From assembly GCA_025769875.1 (NCBI GenBank), contig JAGFNK010000822.1, positions 1-20,827 of the forward strand: a stretch of DNA of 20,827 bases, in the 5' to 3' direction. Origin of the DNA: Russula earlei (Eukaryota > Basidiomycota > Agaricomycetes > Russulales > Russulaceae). Under the pieces are notes generated by a model, which was not told where the DNA came from, ran no database searches, and saw only the letters and a program-made list of their open reading frames with translations. The position numbers and the translations under genes were made by a program. Positions 17,507 through 20,827 of this stretch are shown here, piece by piece (position 1 is the stretch's first letter; the number at the start of each line of letters is the position of its first letter).

Positions 17507-17697
17507 GTATTTTAAAAAGATTCTTGGAGCTCTCACAAGCCCCCTGTTACCGAGTGGTTTGGGGTCCGGAAGATGCCGGAACACCTGAACTATGGACTGC
17601 ACCGTTTGCATTATGCGTGCGTCAGATCTTGATCGTTTATGTTCCTTTATATCACATTCGGAGCGCGTTGATCGTATCTTTCAGAAGATGTACTGAA

Positions 17698-17872
17698 GAA
17701 GCAATGAGTAGCATTGCTTCTGTCCCAGATGTTCCTGTACCGCCACGTACGTCGATTCCTTGATTGGGGAAGCACTTAATGCTTCCAGCACCGAGATCGT
17801 TTACATAGAAGCAACCTCGCTTCTATGAGCCATGTTTTGCTTCTATAGCACTGACTAGTACTACAGTAGTAC
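17698..17872 (+). promoter_or_regulatory. Array of U3 dyads with GAAGC/GCTTC core
   Basis: Three perfect hairpin-type dyads share the core: GAAGCAATG...CATTGCTTC (17698-17720), GGAAGCA...TGCTTCC (17768-17786) and CATAGAAGC...GCTTCTATG (17804-17827). A fourth dyad, GTACTAC-A-GTAGTAC (17858-17872), ends about 20 bp before the TATA box. They are probably binding sites of a dimeric factor or transcript-independent structural elements; the function is inferred. Confidence 0.6.
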
Positions 17873-17892
17873 AAACCTTATCCCTGTAAGGC

Positions 17893-17938
17893 TATATAAA
17901 GCCCCCAGTTGTAACAGTTGAGCCCTAAGCTCGACTTA
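17893..17938 (+). promoter_or_regulatory. TATA box, R hairpin and candidate self-primer
   Basis: TATATAAA lies at 17893-17900. GTTGAGC-CCTAA-GCTCGAC at 17917-17935 is a 7-bp hairpin. AAGCTCGACTTA at 17927-17938, about 34 nt after the TATA box and so near the likely transcript 5' end, is complementary over 12 nt (one G-U) to the sequence that follows the LTR. Confidence 0.65.
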
Positions 17939-18132
17939 GTTTGCCAATCCCAAACAGTTGACTCCTACCCTCGTTTGCAGAGCCCCTCTCATCTTGTTGT
18001 CATACTCTAGAAGGATCTAACACTCCTTCCCCTCCACGAGTATTGCTTGCTTGACTCAAGCATATCTGCATAGGTAGGACGCATTTATAGACGCGACCAT
18101 TGATCTTATTTAGGCACTTTGGAGCCTTAACA

Positions 18133-18144
18133 TAAGTTGAGCTT
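18133..18144 (+). other. Primer binding site, self-priming type
   Basis: TAAGTTGAGCTT begins at the base after the LTR terminus, the standard position of a primer binding site. It pairs with 17927-17938 of the same transcript and does not look like the usual initiator-tRNA site TGGTATCAGAGC. In the Tf1/sushi group the 5' end of the mRNA itself primes reverse transcription; this sequence fits that scheme. Confidence 0.6.
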
Positions 18145-18202
18145 CTATCACAGACATCGCTGTGAAAGCGAACTAGAAATAGGCAGGAAGCCTAAAGACT
18201 AG

Positions 18203-20254
18203 GATCTAGTCATCATACGGTCAGCAACCTACGCTGAAGTAGTCAAGGGAGAGAATCTATACAGACCTCTCCACGACAAGAAGGTGTACTACATGACTCT
18301 CGACGAGCAGCACGGTTGGACACACGCATACTTCTGTAAAGACCCCTACTGTCATTGGCATAGACAGTGGTAAGAGGGCAGACAAGTCCCGACTCCCTAG
18401 GAAAGGCAGTGGCGAGTGGACAAACTGGAAATCGAAGGAGAACATAGCATACGCGTAAAGTTCAACCAGAAATCAAAGCAAGGGAACCAAATTTGGTTGG
18501 TTCAAAGCTAGAGAGAGGGACGATCTACCCTCAGGAATCAAAGGAACTGCCATCTGGTGTTGGGCAGACCAGGAAGGGCCTAACAGATACGAGGTCCGAT
18601 ACAAAGGAAGCTACCTTCCTTGTGAATACATCAATGACCAGTGGTACTTCATTGATTACCACAAAGGACGTCCCTACGCAGGAGAGGACGAAGACATCGA
18701 CGAATATAAGGTCTTAGGTTTAGGAACCAGGACAGATCCTTATACTACTCATTGGGAACCCAGAAACCCAGTAGTAGACGACCCAGCTCCAATTAATACA
18801 AAAGTCATCAAGTGGAGAAACAGAACAGTCAGACCCTCCGACTACAGATCAGAAAGCAAGAAGCACCAGAAGTATTGGAGCTAGCTGAAAAACTAGAGCA
18901 GACAGTACACGTCTCACCCATTGAACCAACAATCGTTGAAGAACCAGAAGAATCAGTCGAAATGGCTACCATTGCAGCAACGCAGACAGCCACCATTGCC
19001 ACCCAGACAGCAGGTGGAAGAGCAGGGCCCATCATCGCAGTAAACCCTGGAGGAGGTCCACCTGGAGCAGGAGGACCACCTGGAGGGGGAGGAGTCCCCT
19101 TCGGACCCGGAGGTCCACCAGTACCAGGAGGAGGTCCACCTGGAGGAGGCCCTCCAGCAGGGGGACCACCAGCAGCACCTCCTATAGGACCAGGGGCGAA
19201 TCTGGCACCTCAGCTGGCACCAGGCCCCCATGGGGGCAATGGATCTCTAAAGGAGACCCTCCTGAAGTCTTCAAAGGAGACAGGAAAAAGACGAAGTACT
19301 TTGTCCAGGATTTCAATCTATGGAATCTGCTCAACAGTGACAACCCGACCATGACTATTCCAATGAAATGAGTAGCCCTAGCTCTCACCTAATCAAAGGA
19401 GAGAAAGTGCATGAATGGGTGGTCAATCAAACGAACCTGGTAGAAGCAAAAAGAAATGGGGACCCGCCGTCTCCCTATGCACCAGTGCAGCTAGATCCAA
19501 CTGACATGCTCTTTTGGACCGAATTTGTGGATGACTTCTTCAGAGAATTCAAAGACACCACAGAGCCTGAAGACGCTTTCATGGAGCTACAACAACTGTC
19601 CATGTCTAAAGCAGCATCGCTGGATGACTATACCAGCAAGTTCCTTGTTCTGCTCAGTAAAGCAGGATGGGACCAGAATTTCACCAGGAGCAAGTAGAAG
19701 CCTACAAGGCTGGACTAATCACCTGGCTGGTGTGACGATCTAAAATCGACCAGTTCAGAGATATACCTGCCATCAATGATCTACGAGCATGGATCAAGCT
19801 GCCAGGGAAGAAGAAACAGGCCAGAGGACCAGCTACATGAAAGCCAATATTGGATCTGGAGGTGGATCGTTGACCACCAGGGAAAATCGCATGAAATCCC
19901 TACAGGTTGGGAAAAGGCGAAACCAAAGAGATCCGAATGCAATGGAAGTGGACTCAGTATCCACTGATGCAGCAAGGACCAAGCGACGTCCTCCTCTGAC
20001 AGAGGGAAAAGAAGAAACTGCTAGCAGAAGGGAAATGCTTCATCTGCAAGAAAGCAGGACATATCAGTCGGAACTGTCCTGACAAGGACAGAGTCAAGAA
20101 GAAATCAAGTAACCCAAGGGACAAAGGGAAAGCTCGAGCTCTGGAAACAGAGAAGGAGGACGACTCAGGGGATAGTGGAAATGAAAGCACTGTCTCGGGC
20201 GATCTACATCTCCTCCTCCTACCTATAACAAGAGCTCCTCCTCGGCGTCCATAA
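18203..20254 (+). pseudogene. Gypsy gag polyprotein with frame breaks
   Basis: Gag is spread over several plus frames. The N-terminal block (18203-18376) includes VYYMTLDEQHGWTHAYFCKD and stops at TAA. A second open block (18459-18883) includes KFGWFKARERDDLPSGIKG and EYINDQWYFIDYHKGRPYAG. A Gly/Pro-rich linker follows (about 19045-19195). The capsid-like block (about 19245-19680) reads PPEVFKGDRKKTKYF, QDFNLWNLLNSDNP, then KGEKVHEWVVNQ and FWTEFVDDFFREF, matching the retrotransposon Gag domain. A CCHC zinc knuckle CFICKKAGHISRNC lies at 20036-20077, followed by a basic/acidic tail that ends at TAA 20252. Breaks occur near 18376, 18883, 19368 and 19675. No ATG was found for the first block. 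Either the copy is dead or some single-base indels are assembly errors. Confidence 0.8.
19045..19195 (+). repeat. Gly/Pro-rich low-complexity linker of Gag
   Basis: Tandem GGAGGTCCACCTGGA-like units encode repeated GGPP, PPGGG and GGPPAAPP motifs between the two Gag blocks. The linker is expected to be disordered and prone to length change. Confidence 0.8.
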
Positions 20255-20312
20255 AGAAGATGTCCACCAAACAAAAGGAGGACTTGTTGGAAGAACTGAT
20301 GGAACAGGGTTT

Positions 20313-20813
20313 TTAGGAACACCTAAGTCGACGGCCTGGCTTAGGAAGAATAGTGTGTTGCAAGTGTACATTAGAAGACTGAATGCTATGAATATTCCGT
20401 TCACTTTCGTCACTGCACACACAACGGCCGAGGAATCTGCTCTACTGGACAGTGGAGCAACAGAGAACTTCATCGATCACTCAGCTTGGAAAAGACTGAA
20501 GATTGGGAAACAAGAACTACATGAACCCATGGTAGTACGAAACGTCGACGGAACCCAGAATAAGCAAGGGGAACTCACCCATTACTGCTGGCTTCGCGTC
20601 CGATACAAGGAGAAGGAGAGCTTGCAAAGGTTCTATCTCACAGATTTAGGAACGGATCGGGTCATCCTGGGATATCCCTTCCTATATGAATTCGACCCCA
20701 CCATCAACTGGAAGAAAGGACAGCTGATGGAAGGAACGGTACAGATTGAGACTGCTCGATACAAGTACCTGGATCTCTATGTCGCAAAACTCCAAAAAGC
20801 GAGCAAGAGATGA
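20313..20813 (+). CDS. Retropepsin-like aspartic protease of the gypsy element (start of pol)
   Basis: The frame reads GTPKSTAWLRKN, then MNIPFTFV, and the catalytic motif LLDSGATENFID with Asp at 20448-20450, the D-S/T-G-A signature of retropepsins. The second hydrophobic element RVILGYPFL (about 20657-20683) is the ILG motif that ends the fold. It is followed by YEFDPTINWKKGQL, the typical junction with reverse transcriptase in gypsy elements. The upstream sequence MSTKQKEDLLEELMEQGF lies in another frame (20260-20316) and is separated by a T-run indel. The frame ends at TGA 20811-20813. The next codons, ATGAAACCG, overlap this stop in another frame and would lead into reverse transcriptase outside the window. 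The true N-terminus is probably made by processing of a Gag-Pol precursor. Confidence 0.85.
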   Translation, partial: LGTPKSTAWLRKNSVLQVYIRRLNAMNIPFTFVTAHTTAEESALLDSGATENFIDHSAWKRLKIGKQELHEPMVVRNVDGTQNKQGELTHYCWLRVRYKEKESLQRFYLTDLGTDRVILGYPFLYEFDPTINWKKGQLMEGTVQIETARYKYLDLYVAKLQKASKR

Positions 20814-20827
20814 AACCGACAATTGAA

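Larger units (their letters stand above)
16062..17544 (+). mobile_element. PIF/Harbinger element, 5' part, truncated by gypsy insertion
   Basis: The element starts GGCCCCATTTACCAACCAAG after a TAA flank (16059-16061). Its first 130 bp or so follow the terminus of the MITE at 9965-10528, including TTGAATCTTGAACTTGAAC and GACTAATATGAG. A HARBI1-like transposase follows from about 16600. The element is interrupted by an LTR at 16884-17389 and cut at 17544 by the gypsy retrotransposon. Its 3' part presumably continues beyond the window. Confidence 0.72.
16600..17544 (+). pseudogene. HARBI1-like (PIF/Harbinger) transposase, N-terminal part, disrupted
   Basis: The first block (about 16690-16883) reads IPYHTSALNGAVWVCELL, TGHPEHIWNELGVHTHVFDTL and LIEEQIAIFLYTT. 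A 506-bp insertion follows. The frame then resumes at 17394 with VTGLSSMHVREHFQQSPCTI and SK, an intron at 17460-17506, and YFKKILGALTSP up to 17544, where the gypsy LTR begins. This series (HTSxLxGxxWVxELLxGHP, LEEQLAIFLYxxVTGLxxRHVxERFQ, TISKYFKxxLxALSSP) is the N-terminal helix-turn-helix region of fungal Harbinger transposases (DDE_Tnp_4 family). The DDE catalytic part is not in the window. The start codon is uncertain; the first in-frame ATG is at 16615. Outside the insertions the frame is intact, so inactivation is by insertion rather than by point decay. CpG is moderately scarce. Confidence 0.85.
17545..18132 (+). mobile_element. 5' LTR of the gypsy element
   Basis: It begins TGTTACCGAGTGG and ends GCCTTAACA, giving TGTTA/TAACA inverted termini and a length of 588 bp. 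The boundaries are set by these ends and by the priming site that follows directly; no second LTR is in the window to confirm them. U3 contains four dyads, then the TATA box at 17893-17900. The termini and the R hairpin resemble the solo LTR at 8533-9080. Confidence 0.8.
17545..20827 (+). mobile_element. Ty3/gypsy LTR retrotransposon, 5' part
   Basis: The order is 5' LTR (17545-18132), priming site (18133-18144), gag with CCHC zinc knuckle, then aspartic protease; the window ends before reverse transcriptase. It interrupts the Harbinger transposase after a CCCCC run (17540-17544) that may be the site duplication. CpG content is high compared with the neighbouring old repeats, so the insertion is comparatively young, yet gag carries several frame breaks. 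Gypsy rather than Copia is inferred from the Gag type and the LTR and priming features, since the RT/integrase order is out of view. Confidence 0.9.

Noticed and set aside
18133..18160. tRNA-type primer binding site
   Set aside because: No match to the common initiator-tRNA site TGGTATCAGAGC. The self-complementary match to the LTR is better, though other tRNAs could not be screened.

Overview
This window looks like repeat-dense, gene-poor DNA from a filamentous basidiomycete, most likely an agaricomycete. The reasons are a decayed Plavaka-type transposase, a PIF/Harbinger transposase of the fungal HARBI1-like kind with a 47-nt GTATGT...TTAG intron, and a Ty3/gypsy retrotransposon of the type common in mushroom-forming fungi. 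Placement in the Boletales is only a guess. I see no rRNA, tRNA, CRISPR or bacterial operon.

Layout. Positions 1-4974 are a nest. A Plavaka transposase pseudogene (1090-2304 and 4086-4515, ending in 30-bp tandem repeats) was hit on the left by a minus-strand LTR (233-1089), which itself carries an LTR of another family (1-232). It was hit in the middle by a solo LTR (2305-4085, site duplication GGATC), which carries a further solo LTR (2647-3475, duplication GGAGT). Positions 4975-8237 are a 3.3-kb element with about 350-bp inverted arms around GC-rich low-complexity DNA. Positions 8247-9762 are a third copy of the GGATC-type LTR (duplication GACAA), with a complete 548-bp solo LTR inside it (8533-9080). 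Positions 9965-10528 are a Harbinger-type MITE (duplication TAA). A Copia-like LTR (11277-11523) sits just upstream of the only plausible host gene remnant, a small secreted repeat protein (11920-12370). Positions 12454-16058 are mostly old, nearly CpG-free DNA with one probable minus-strand LTR (14565-15310). A HARBI1-like transposase begins around 16600 behind a TIR at 16062 that matches the MITE. It is split by a probable solo LTR (16884-17389) and cut at 17544 by a Ty3/gypsy element whose 5' LTR, gag and protease fill the rest of the window.

The main mechanistic signal is in the gypsy element. Twelve bases just downstream of its TATA box can pair without interruption (one G-U) with the twelve bases immediately after the LTR. 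This is the geometry of a Tf1/sushi-type self-primer. The same region folds as a 7-bp hairpin with a 5-nt loop, and look-alike hairpins occur at the same offset in two other LTRs of the window. The second theme is stratigraphy: exact target-site duplications and differing CpG depletion let the insertion order be read directly. All boundaries, duplications and CpG counts were read by eye from the sequence.
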